Of a stretch of 64,000 bases of DNA, positions 43,703-52,961 are shown piece by piece. Position numbers and translations under genes: made by a program. The notes below the pieces were generated by a model. It had not been told where the DNA came from. It searched no databases and worked only from the letters and a program-made list of their open reading frames with translations. The stretch lies in contig NZ_JACGWZ010000002.1 in the NCBI RefSeq assembly GCF_014137975.1, positions 310,001-374,000 on the forward strand. The letters are read 5' to 3'. The first letter of the stretch is position 1. Each line of letters begins with the position of its first letter. This stretch comes from Halosaccharopolyspora lacisalsi. GTDB taxonomy: Bacteria; Actinomycetota; Actinomycetes; Mycobacteriales; Pseudonocardiaceae.

Positions 43703-44897
43703 TCAGAGGACGACGGGAGTTCGCAGAGTCCGCGGTTGCGGAACGAGGGGCGTCGACGGAGGTCGTTCGCGGGCACGTCCAGCGTGAGGTCGGGGAAACG
43801 ACGCAACAGGGTTTCGATCCCGGTTTCCGCTTCCATCCGTGCCAATCCGACACCGAGGCAGAAAAGCGGGCCGTGACCGAATCCGAGGTGCGGATTGGGA
43901 TCGCGGGTGAGGTCGAGCGCGTCGGGATCGGTGAAGCGGTCGGGATCGCGGTGGGCCGAGGCCAGTGACAGCATCACCGTGTCTCCGGCAGGAACGGTGG
44001 TCCCACCGATGTCGACGTCGGCCACGGCGAAGCGCCGGATCGCCAGCTGCGGCGGTGGGTCGAAGCGCAGCAACTCCTCCGCGGCGGTGGGCATCAATCG
44101 GGGGGTCGGACCGCAGCGCGGCCAGCTGTTCGGGATGGGTCAGCAGGGCGGCCATCCGGTTGCCCAGCGAGTTGACCGCGTTCTCGTAACCGGCGAACAG
44201 CACCACGAACGCCATCGAGGTCAGTTCGTCCCCGGTGAGCCGGTCCTGTTCGTCGCGGGCGGTGATCAGCGCGCTGAGCAGGTCCTCACCCGGTTCGGTC
44301 CGCTTGGCGCCCACGAGCTCGACGAGGAAGCGGTGCAGGGAGCCGAGGGCATCGCGGGCGCGGCTCGGGACGGTCGGGATCGGGAGCCAGCAGCTCGTCG
44401 GTCCAGGCCCGGAAGTTCGGCCGGCCCCGGTCGGGCACGCCGAGCAGTTTGCGGATGACGGTGATCGGCAGCGGCCCCGCCAGGTGCTCCATCAGGTCGA
44501 CCCGCTCGTACGAGTCCATGGCCCCGACCAGGTCGTCGGCGATGCTCTGCACGCGGTCCCGCAGGTGCTCGACGCGGCGGGAGGTGAAGGCCTTCGACAC
44601 CATGCTCCGCAACCTCGTGTGCTCCGGCGGGTCCGTGTTGAGCAGGTTGGTGTCCAGTGCGGGTGGTAGGGAGAAACCGCGATAGCCGTTGTAGGAATTC
44701 TCCTTGCTTACCGACAGCCGGGAGTCGGCCAGCGCGGTCCGCACGTCGTCCTAGCGGATGACCAGCCACACGGGTGCCCCGTCCGGAGTCCGGGCACGGT
44801 GCACCGGCCCCCGCTCGCGCAGGCGGGCGTAGGCCGAGTGCGGATCCGCCAGGAACTCCTCGTCGAACAGGACCGGGTCGTCGGCGGGATGTGGCAC
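43703..44897 (-). pseudogene. Cytochrome P450 pseudogene
   Basis: Joined across frames, this is a complete bacterial class I P450 of about 395 residues: start GTG at 44897 (VPHPADDPVLFDEEFLADPH), I-helix [11 protein letters not shown], ExxR-like EELLRF, and heme loop [10 protein letters not shown]. It is broken by a TAG stop at 44751-44753 and by frameshifts near 44365 (in the segment after ELLAPD), near 44100 (extra C in a C-run) and at the last codons (ELPVVL). Even without these, the I-helix has Asn where Thr is usual. Four independent lesions argue for real decay rather than sequencing error. Confidence 0.88.
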
Positions 44898-44944
44898 AGC
44901 GTTGCGACCTCCCGGGAAGACGGTACGAGGCACCCGCCGAATTC

Positions 44945-45730
44945 CTACAGTCCCATGGCGGTGGTGAGGTAGGCGGGAACCCGCGGGGCGATGGTGATCA
45001 GCAGTAGCCACGCGGCCAGCGGTGTGAACACGACCGTGGTCAGTCCCTTCTCCACGGAGCCGCCGGCGCGGAACCGCAGGAACGCGGGGAGTCGGATCTC
45101 GTACCAGGTCTCCCCGGCGATCGGCAGCGGGAACAGGAACGGGCATCCGGCCTTGGTGATCGCGTCTCCCAGGCAGTGCACGAAGCACCCGAGACCGATG
45201 AGTATCCCGATCGGTCCGGCCAGGTCGTTCATCGCGGCCACGGGACCGGCATCGCTGAGCGCCATCGGCACGGCCGCCGCGACGACGGGCGCGGCGACCC
45301 AGTGGCCGAACTGGGCCTGGGCCAGCAGCAGGCAGAACAGCACCGGCAGGAGCACGGCCGCGAACCCGGCGGTCGGATGCCAGGACGCCGCCAGCTGCGA
45401 GCCGAACCCGACCAGCGCGCCGAGCAGCGCGGCGAAGAGCAGCGAATGGGTCATGTGCCGGTGGGTGCCGTCGCAGTTCTCGTCGCGAGGACCCTTGGTC
45501 GCCTCGTACAGCCGGGCCGAGCAGGCCCGCAGCCCCTTCGACAGGCCGCGGGTCATCCAGCCGAGTCGTCGGGTCGCGGTCGCTCCCGGGTGATCCAGGT
45601 CCGGCAACAGCGCGGCGCCGGACGCCACGGTCCCCCCGAGGATCACGCCCGTCGGGTTGGTCACTCCCACCGCGGGCGCGGCGGCCAGTCCGGCGCACAA
45701 GCCGGTGATCGCGTGTCCTGCGCGCATCAT
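44945..45730 (-). CDS. Membrane-bound metal-dependent hydrolase (YdjM/DUF457-like)
   Basis: This 261-residue protein has several hydrophobic helices and the conserved polar motifs LLPDLDHPGA and GTHRHMTHSLLFA, plus HCLGDAITKAGCPFLFP, which define the YdjM family of predicted membrane metal-dependent hydrolases. Its function is unproven. The ATG at 45730 begins an ATGATG pair with only a weak ribosome site. It lies between the dead P450 and the divergent formate dehydrogenase operon; the 237-bp gap to fdhA shows no motif I can name. Confidence 0.85.
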   Translation of the reverse strand: MMRAGHAITGLCAGLAAAPAVGVTNPTGVILGGTVASGAALLPDLDHPGATATRRLGWMTRGLSKGLRACSARLYEATKGPRDENCDGTHRHMTHSLLFAALLGALVGFGSQLAASWHPTAGFAAVLLPVLFCLLLAQAQFGHWVAAPVVAAAVPMALSDAGPVAAMNDLAGPIGILIGLGCFVHCLGDAITKAGCPFLFPLPIAGETWYEIRLPAFLRFRAGGSVEKGLTTVVFTPLAAWLLLITIAPRVPAYLTTAMGL

Positions 45731-45967
45731 GCGGCATCACCGGCACCACGACCGGCCTCGCGGACAACGGTTCTGTCACGACGGCGCACGTCGCCTCCTT
45801 CGAACGGTGAACAGTACTGATCATCTTCCTGCATACGGTCACGTCGCTGTGGACCGGTGCCACCCGTACGGGTGAACTCCCGGGGCACGGCGCCACGGAC
45901 GGAACCGAATTGCACGTGGTTTCCGTGGGACGCAGGGTGGGTACCTGCCGGAAGGTGGTGATGTTGC

Positions 45968-48900
45968 GTGCGTGAGTGGTTGCGCTGGCCAGTACTGCGT
46001 CAGCTGTCGGGTTCGGACTTTCTCGGGCGCGGCCGTGCCGCGCGTTCACCCAGTGCCGACGAACCCGCCCGCATCGAGAACGCCGACTCGGTCGTCCGGT
46101 CGGTCTGTCCGTACTGCGCGGTGGGCTGCGGGCAACGGGTCTTCGTGCGGGACGGCGAGGTCACCCAGATCGAGGGTGACCCGGACTCGCCGGTCAGCCG
46201 GGGGCGACTGTGTCCGAAGGGCTCGGCCAGCAGACAGCTGGTGACCTCACCGAGCCGGCAGACCAAGGTGCGCTACCGGCGCCCGCACGGCACCGAGTGG
46301 GAGGACCTCGACCTCGACACGGCCGTGGACATGATCGCCGACCGGGTGCTGGCCACCCGGGACGAGACCTGGGAGCAGACCGACGAGCAGGGCAGCCTGC
46401 TGCGTCGCGCGATGGGCATCGCGAGCCTCGGAGGAGCGACCCTCGACAACGAGGAGAACTACCTCATGAAGAAGCTCTACACCGCCCTCGGCGCGATCCA
46501 GGTCGAGAACCAGGCCCGCATTTGACACTCCTCCACGGTTCCCGGTCTGGGAACCTCGTTCGGGCGCGGAGGGGCCACGACCTTCCAGCAGGACCTGCAG
46601 AACTCCGACTGCATCGTGATCCAGGGTTCCAACATGGCCGAGGCGCACCCGGTCGGGTTCCAGTGGGTGATGGAGGCCAAGCGGCGCGGGGCCAAGGTCT
46701 TCCACGTCGACCCGCGGTTCACCCGGACCTCGGCGATGGCCGACCAGCACCTCGCGTTGCGCGTCGGCACCGACATCGCCTTCCTCGGCGGACTGGTCCA
46801 CTACGTGCTGGAGCGGGACCGGTACTTCCACGACTACGTCGTCAACTACACCAACGCCCCGTTCATCGTCGGTGAGCAGTTCCGGGACACCGAGGACCTG
46901 GAGGGACTGTTCTCCGGGTTCGACGCGTCGGCGGGCGGTTACAAGACCGAGAGCTGGCAGTACGAGGGCACCGAAGCGTCCCCGTCGGCGGGGCGGCGCG
47001 ACCAGTGGCAGAAGTCGGGTCAGCCGCAGGAGGGCGAGACCAGCTCGCACGGCCGCGAACGCGCCTCCAGCGGACCCGAGCGGGCGGGTTCGGGCGGACC
47101 CGTCTACCCCGGTTCACCCGAGAGCGACCCGACGCTGACCCATCCGCGGTGCGTGTTCCAGGTCCTCAAGCGGCACTTCGCCCGGTACACCCCCGAGATG
47201 GTCGCCCAGGTGTGCGGGATCTCGGAGGAAGCTTTCACCGAAGTGGCCGAGGCACTGGTGACGAACTCGGGGCCGGAGCGCACGAGCGCGTTCGCCTACT
47301 CCGTGGGCTGGACACAGCACACCGTGGGCGTGCAGTACATCCGCACGGCCTCGATCCTGCAGCTGCTGCTGGGCAACATCGGGCGACCGGGTGGCGGGAT
47401 CCTGGCGCTGCGCGGGCACGCCAGCATCCAGGGCTCGACCGACATCCCCACCCTGTTCAACCTGCTGCCCGGCTACATCCCGATGCCGCAGGCCCACACC
47501 AACGAGGACCTCCAGTCCTTCGCCGAGGCCGACGGAGCCACCAAGGGGTACTGGGGCAACATGCGCAGCTACCTGGTCAGCCTGCTCAAGGCCTGGTGGG
47601 GCGACAACGCCACGGCCGACAACGACTACTGCTTCGACTACCTGCCCCGCCTCACCGGTGACCACGGCACCTACCAGACCGTGGTGGACCAGATCGAGGG
47701 GCTGGTCAAGGGGTACTTCGTGATCGGCCAGAACCCCGCCGTGGGCAGCTCCAACGCGCGGCAGCAGCGCCTGGGACTGGCCAACCTGGAGTGGCTGGTC
47801 GTGCGGGACTTCAACATGATCGAAACGGCCACGTTCTGGAAGGACGGCCCCGAGATCGAGAGCGGTGAGCTGGCGACCGAGGACATCGGCACCGAGGTGT
47901 TCTTCCTGCCCGCGGCCGCTCACACCGAGAAGGAGGGCACCTTCACCAACACCCAGCGGATGCTGCAGTGGCACCGCAAGGCGGTGGAGCCTCAGGGCGA
48001 CCAGCGCAGTGATCTGTGGTTCTACTACCACCTCGGTCGGCGCATCCGCGAAAAGCTCACCGGGCGCCGGCCCGAGCGCACCGCCGAACAGCGGGAGCGT
48101 GACCGGTCGGTCCTGGAGCTGACCTGGGACTACCCGACCGAGGGGCCGATGGCCGAACCGAGTCCCGACGCGGTCCTGCGGGAGATCAACGGCACCGGAC
48201 CCGATGGTGAATCGCTGTCGGGCTACACCCAGCTCGCCGACGACGGTTCGACCCGTTGCGGCTGCTGGATCTACTGCGGCGTCTACGCCGACGGCGTCAA
48301 CCAGGCCGACCGCCGCAAACCGGGCAACGAGCAGTCCTGGGTCGCGCCGGAGTGGGGCTGGGCCTGGCCGATGAACCGGCGCATCCTGTACAACCGCGCT
48401 TCGGCCGACCCCGACGGTCGCCCGTGGAGCGAGCGCAAGGCCTACGTCTGGTGGGACACCGAGCAGGAGCAGTGGACCGGCCACGACGTTCCCGACTTCG
48501 ACAAGAAGAAGGCCCCCGACTACGAGCCCGATCCCGCCGCCACCGGCCCCGAAGCCATCAAGGGCGCGGAGCCGTTCATCATGCAAAGCGACGGTCGGGG
48601 ATGGCTCTACGTGCCGGCGGGGCTGGTGGACGGCCCCCTGCCCGCGCACTACGAACCGCAAGAGTCGCCGGTGTCCAACCCGGTCTACCCCAACCAGCAG
48701 CGCAACCCGGCCCGGCAGATCTTCGCCCGCCCGGAGAACCGGTACCAGCCCAGCGGTGCGGAGCGGGGAAGCGAGGTCTTCCCCTACCTGTTCACCACGT
48801 TCCGGCTGACCGAGCACCACACGGCCGGAGGCATGAGCCGGTGGTTGTCGCACCTGTCCGAGCTCGCTCCCGCGATGTTCGTGGAGGTGTCGCCGGAACT

Positions 48901-49315
48901 GGCGGCCGAGCGCGGGCTGCGGCACCTCGACTGGGCCACGCTGGTCACCGCGCGCACCGCCATCGAGGCACGTGTGCTGGTGACCGAACGAATGCAGCCA
49001 CTGCGTCTCGACGGGCGGACGCTGCACCAGATCGGTATCCCCTGGCACTGGGGCCCGAACGGTATGACCACCGGTGACGCCGCCAACGAACTGCTCGGCG
49101 TCGCACTGGACCCCAACGTGCACATCATGGAGACCAAGGCGAGTACCTGCGACATCCGGCCGGGACGCCGGCCCCGTGGTGTCGAACTGGCCCCCTTCGT
49201 CGCCGAGTACCGCCGACGAGCCGGCATCACCGAACTCACCGGAACCGAGCACGCCGACGATCCGAGCCTGACCGGCCGGGATGAACGTGAGAGGGGAAAC
49301 GAGAATGAGCGCTGA
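45968..49315 (+). CDS. fdhA: Formate dehydrogenase alpha subunit, selenoprotein (in-frame TGA = Sec186)
   Basis: Reading through the TGA at 46523-46525 as selenocysteine gives a 1115-residue molybdopterin enzyme that oxidises formate to CO2. CPYCAVGCGQ plus CPKG bind an N-terminal 4Fe-4S cluster. The active site is IENQARI-Sec-HSSTVPGLG, matching FdnG/FdoG-type enzymes; the rest carries molybdopterin-dinucleotide motifs (VIQGSNMAEAHP, IHVDPRFTRTS-like, IGQNPAVGSSNA). There is no twin-Arg signal, so it is probably cytoplasmic-facing. A 60-residue hydrophilic insert (about 335-395) is low-complexity. GTG 45968 has GAAGGTGG upstream. fdhB and fdhC follow in the same operon. Confidence 0.95.
46523..46555 (+). 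promoter_or_regulatory. Selenocysteine codon and bacterial SECIS hairpin of fdhA
   Basis: The TGA (46523-46525) is followed after 11 bases by a perfect 7-bp stem GGTTCCC / GGGAACC (46537-46543, 46549-46555) closing a GGTCT loop. Spacing and the GGUCU apical loop match the E. coli fdhF SECIS, the site recognised by SelB. Confidence 0.93.
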
Positions 49316-50237
49316 CGGGGACAACCGGCTCAGCGGACCGCTGGCCGATCCGGCCGTCGAGGCCGGTTATCCCCCCGAGCACCCCGAGCGCGTCGGGTTC
49401 TTCACCGACACGAGCGTGTGCATCGGCTGCAAGGCCTGCGAGGTCGCGTGCAAGGAGTGGAACCTGCTGCCGGAGGACGGCCTGGAGCTCTCGGGCATGT
49501 CCTACGACAACACGCAGGATCTCGGGGCCACCACCTGGAGGCACGTCGCCTTCGTCGAACAGCGCATCGACACCACCACGAGGGAAACCGTCGACATCGG
49601 GATGCCTGATATGACGCGGCCCGGTGATTCCTCCACGGCAGCGGTGGATCCGACGGAGGACGCGGCGACCCAGATCCGCTGGCTGATGTCCTCGGACGTG
49701 TGCAAGCACTGCACCCACGCGGCCTGCCTGGACGTCTGCCCGACGGGGGCGCTGATCCGGACCGAGTACGGGACCGTCATGGTCCAGGACGACGTCTGCA
49801 ACGGATGCGGCTACTGCGTCCCGGCGTGCCCGTACGGTGTGATCGACACTCGGCCGGACACCGGCGGGGCCTCCAAGTGCACGATGTGCCAGGACCGGTT
49901 GGGGGCGGGGGAGACACCCGCGTGCGCGGCCGCCTGCCCGACCGAGTCCATCCAGTACGGACCGCTGGACGAGCTTCGCGACCGCGCCGCTCAGCGCGTC
50001 GACGAGCTGCACGAGCAGGGGGTGACCGAGGCCCGCCTGTACGGTCACGAACCGACCGACGGCGTGGGCGGCGACGGTGCCTTCTTCCTGCTGCTCGACG
50101 AGCCCGAGGTGTACGGACTGCCTCCGGACCCGGTCGTGACGACACGGGACCTGCCGTCGATGTGGAAGCACGCCGCCGGCGCGGCGCTGACCGCCGCTGT
50201 CACCATCGCCGCCTGCTTCGTCGGAGGCAAGCGATGA
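49305..50237 (+). CDS. fdhB: Formate dehydrogenase beta subunit (4x[4Fe-4S] ferredoxin)
   Basis: This 310-residue electron-transfer subunit has four cysteine clusters: CIGCKACEVACKEWN, CKHCTHAACLDVCPTGA, CNGCGYCVPACPYG, and CTMC...CAAACPTESI, each for a 4Fe-4S centre. A C-terminal helix (AAGAALTAAVTIAACFVGG) may anchor it in the membrane. The ATG at 49305 lies inside the end of fdhA (11-bp overlap) with GAGGGG upstream; the ATG at 49281 would add eight residues. It passes electrons from FdhA to the NrfD-like subunit. Confidence 0.94.
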   Translation: MSADGDNRLSGPLADPAVEAGYPPEHPERVGFFTDTSVCIGCKACEVACKEWNLLPEDGLELSGMSYDNTQDLGATTWRHVAFVEQRIDTTTRETVDIGMPDMTRPGDSSTAAVDPTEDAATQIRWLMSSDVCKHCTHAACLDVCPTGALIRTEYGTVMVQDDVCNGCGYCVPACPYGVIDTRPDTGGASKCTMCQDRLGAGETPACAAACPTESIQYGPLDELRDRAAQRVDELHEQGVTEARLYGHEPTDGVGGDGAFFLLLDEPEVYGLPPDPVVTTRDLPSMWKHAAGAALTAAVTIAACFVGGKR

Positions 50238-51172
50238 GCCGACCGGACGACAGTGCTGAGCGTTCCGCCGAAGCCGGGAACGACTTCCGCTCCTACTACG
50301 GTCAGCCGATCATCAAAGAACCGACGTGGAAGGTGCCCGACGTCCCGGCCTACCTCTACCTCGGCGGACTGGCCGGGGCTTCGTCGTCCATGGCGGTACT
50401 GGCCGAGCTGACCGGCCGAACGCACCTGAACCGGACCGGGCGCGTCGCGGCCGCGGTCGGCTCGACCGCCAGTGTCGTCGCCCTGATCCACGACCTGGGT
50501 CGCCCCGCCCGGTTCCTGAACATGCTGCGCGTGTTCAAGCCGACCTCACCGCTGAGCGTCGGCTCGTGGATCATCGCGCCGTTCTCCTCGCTGACGGCTG
50601 CTGCCGCGGCCAGTGAGATCACCGGTCGGCTGCCCCTGATCGGCAGGCTCACGTCGATCTCGGCGAGTGTGCTGGCGCCCGCGATGACCACCTACACCGC
50701 CGTCCTGCTCTCGGACACCGCGGTGCCGGGGTGGCACGAGGTTTACCGCGAGCTTCCGTTCGTGTTCGCGGGGAGTGCGGTCTCGAGCGCGGGCGCGGTG
50801 GGGATGCTGGCCACGCCCAGGGGCGAAGCCGCTCCCGCTCGTCGGATGGCACTGGCGGGGTCGGCACTGGAACTCGCCGCCAGTCACCGCATGGAACAGC
50901 GGGCGGGCGTGATCGGTGAGGTTTATCGCGAGGGCAGGTCCGGCAAGGTCGTGCGCGCGGCGAAGGTGCTGACGTGCGTGGGTGCGGGTGCCGCACTGCT
51001 GGCCCGGCGCAGCCGGGTCGCGGCGATCGGGGCCGGACTGTGCCTGACAGCGGCCAGCGCCGCCACCCGCTACGGCATCTTCGAAGCCGGACGGGTCTCG
51101 GCTCGCGATCCCAAGTACACCGTCGTTCCCCAACGCGAGCGCCTGGCGAACGAGGGAGCCGCGAGCGGCTGA
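50234..51172 (+). CDS. fdhC: NrfD-type membrane subunit of formate dehydrogenase
   Basis: This 312-residue polytopic protein resembles NrfD/PsrC quinone-linked anchors: YLYLGGLAGASS near the N-terminus, about eight helices, and LIHDLGRPARFLNMLRVFKPTSPLSVGSW, characteristic of the family. The ATG overlaps the fdhB stop (ATGA). It replaces the cytochrome b anchor of E. coli FDH-N, so electrons probably go to menaquinone without heme. It is the last gene of the operon and is convergent with DUF1697. Confidence 0.9.
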   Translation: MSRPDDSAERSAEAGNDFRSYYGQPIIKEPTWKVPDVPAYLYLGGLAGASSSMAVLAELTGRTHLNRTGRVAAAVGSTASVVALIHDLGRPARFLNMLRVFKPTSPLSVGSWIIAPFSSLTAAAAASEITGRLPLIGRLTSISASVLAPAMTTYTAVLLSDTAVPGWHEVYRELPFVFAGSAVSSAGAVGMLATPRGEAAPARRMALAGSALELAASHRMEQRAGVIGEVYREGRSGKVVRAAKVLTCVGAGAALLARRSRVAAIGAGLCLTAASAATRYGIFEAGRVSARDPKYTVVPQRERLANEGAASG

Positions 51173-51185
51173 CCGGCCGGGAGGA

Positions 51186-51725
51186 TCAGGACTCGTCGGC
51201 CAGGGTGAGCAGTCGGGTGACGGTGTTCCAGTTGCGGCCCGTGGCGGTGACGTCGAAGTGCTTTTCGAGGAAGGCGTTGGTGAGCCGGGTTCGGCGTAGT
51301 CCGTCCGGGCACCACAGGTAGAACTCGCGGCCGACGATCCGGAACCGATCGGGGGCGAACTCGGCCGGGTTCAGCTCGTCGATCCGGTGCGGTGCGGGAG
51401 CTTCGCCGAGGAATGTCACGAGATGCCGCGCCGGATCGTCGACCACCTCCCGCAGCGGATCACGCGCGACGATCTCGGCGAGTTCGTCGCGCGTGCGTAC
51501 CAGTACCGGAACGCGCACCCCGAGCTCTCCGGCCAAGTGCTCCGCGACGTCGCGTTCCGCCCGGTCCGGTGTGGTTCCGGCCGTGAACACGACGTTGCCG
51601 CTTTGCAGGTGCGTCCTGATCGCCTCGTACCCGAGCTGCCCGAGGGACTCCCGCAGTTGAGCCATGCTCATCCTGTTGCGGTTGCCGAGGTTGATCCCGC
51701 GAAGCAGCGCGATCTGTCGCGTCAT
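51186..51725 (-). CDS. DUF1697 protein
   Basis: This 179-residue protein begins ALLRGINLGNRNRMSMAQLRE and continues THLQSGNVVFTA, the DUF1697 signature; the family is widespread and uncharacterised. The ATG at 51725 follows AAGGAGG at nine bases. It is convergent with the formate dehydrogenase operon (13-bp gap) and divergent from the CPBP gene. No functional link to either is evident. Confidence 0.9.
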   Translation of the reverse strand: MTRQIALLRGINLGNRNRMSMAQLRESLGQLGYEAIRTHLQSGNVVFTAGTTPDRAERDVAEHLAGELGVRVPVLVRTRDELAEIVARDPLREVVDDPARHLVTFLGEAPAPHRIDELNPAEFAPDRFRIVGREFYLWCPDGLRRTRLTNAFLEKHFDVTATGRNWNTVTRLLTLADES

Positions 51726-51895
51726 GCACGTGTCCTCCTTGCGGCGCTTGCACGTCGGTCGGGGCGGGTGGTTCACGCCGGTCGGTGCACCCCCGGGGTC
51801 GCACCCGCTCCGGACCTCGGGTGGACGCGACAGGTCCGCTTCGGCGGCGCCGTTGTGGTTGACGACGTTTCCCGAGCGCGGAAAGGCCGCCGATC

Positions 51896-52866
51896 GTGAA
51901 CGCACCACAGGATTTCACACTGCGTAGGGCCAGGTCACGGGAGCAGCCCACCGGAGCGGTTCCGTGGCGAGAAGTGGCCGTCCTCCTCGTCGCGGCCCTG
52001 GGGCTGTGCGCGCTGATCGCGCTGGTGCTCCAGCTCGGTGGACCGGACGCGCTGTTCGGTCTTCCTCCCGGTTCGTTGGCGATGTTGACCCCGACGGTCG
52101 CCGTGCTCGTCGTGGTGGGCTTGGTGAGTCGGCCGCGCAGCGTTCTCGGCGCCACCTCGCTGCGACCGCTGCGCCCCGGGGCCGTACAGCCGCGTACTGC
52201 CTGGTGGCGTTGCTGCTTTCCACGTTCGTGGGAGCCGTCATCGCTCTGGTCGCGGACGCGCTCGACGTCCAGGAACTGGACCTGGAGAACTCCTCGGTGC
52301 TGCGGCAGCGGATGGCGCTGGGCGGCTTCGCGGGTGAGCAGGGGAGTGGCTTCCCACCGGTGCTGCCGTTCCTGGGGTGGTTGCTTCTCCAGCTCGGGAG
52401 CGTCCTGTCGGTACTGGTGTTCGCCTTCGGTGAGGAGTGCGGCTGGCGCGGTTACCTGCTGCCCAAGCTGCTCCCCACCGGGATCTGGCCGATGTTGCTG
52501 CTCAGCGGAGTGATCTGGACCGCGTGGCACGCTCCGTTGATCCTCCTTCGGGACTTCGCCGCCCACTGTGCCCTGTTCCTCGTCGGCAGGGCGCTGCCGC
52601 AGGTGGTGGTCATCAGCTGGCTGCGGCTGGCCTCCGGGTCGGTCTGGGCCGCGGTCGTGTTCCACGCGAGCTCGGTGATGATCTTCACCGGTGTGGCGGC
52701 CCTGAGCGAGTCCGGAAGCGCGCTGAACCCGGCCGTGTCCCTGATGGGACGGGACCTCCCGCTCAACTGGTTCGTGATGGCGGCTGTCGCGGTGCTGCTC
52801 GCCGTCACCGGCAGGCTTCGGGCTCGCCCCGGCGATCCGGCCCTGTCCGAGGCCGCACAGCGCTGA
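51896..52866 (+). pseudogene. CPBP family membrane protease gene with a frameshift
   Basis: The GTG at 51896 starts a frame with two membrane helices (VAVLLVAALGLCALIALVLQ, then AMLTPTVAVLVVVGLV) up to LGATSLRPLRP. Near 52180, in a C4G4 run, coding moves to another frame: TAAYCLVALLLSTFVG, then the CPBP motifs FGEECGWRGYLLPKLLP and WTAWHAPLILL. One lost base explains it. The stretch after WHAPLILL is also shorter than usual. CPBP (Abi) proteases are CAAX-prenyl-protease-like membrane enzymes. It is either inactivated or a sequencing error. Confidence 0.78.
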
Positions 52867-52884
52867 TCGAGGGCGTCCCGAAGG

Positions 52885-52931
52885 GTGAACGCGTCGTTTT
52901 GGCGGTGAGAGTGCCAAAACGACGCGTTCAC
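52885..52931. terminator. Long perfect palindrome (19-bp stem) between convergent genes
   Basis: GTGAACGCGTCGTTTTGGC (52885-52903) and its exact complement (52913-52931) flank a 9-base loop. It lies between the convergent CPBP and dipeptidase genes, so a bidirectional terminator is the simplest reading. The central TTTT/AAAA supplies a U-run on either strand. It may belong to a dispersed repeat family. Confidence 0.75.
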
Positions 52932-52961
52932 TCGCACACCGGCACGAGACCGACGAGGTGC

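Noticed and set aside
46523-46525. Reading fdhA as two genes or a pseudogene because of the internal TGA
   Set aside because: The TGA is at the conserved Sec position, is followed by a SECIS hairpin, and the genome has selA, selB, selC and selD.
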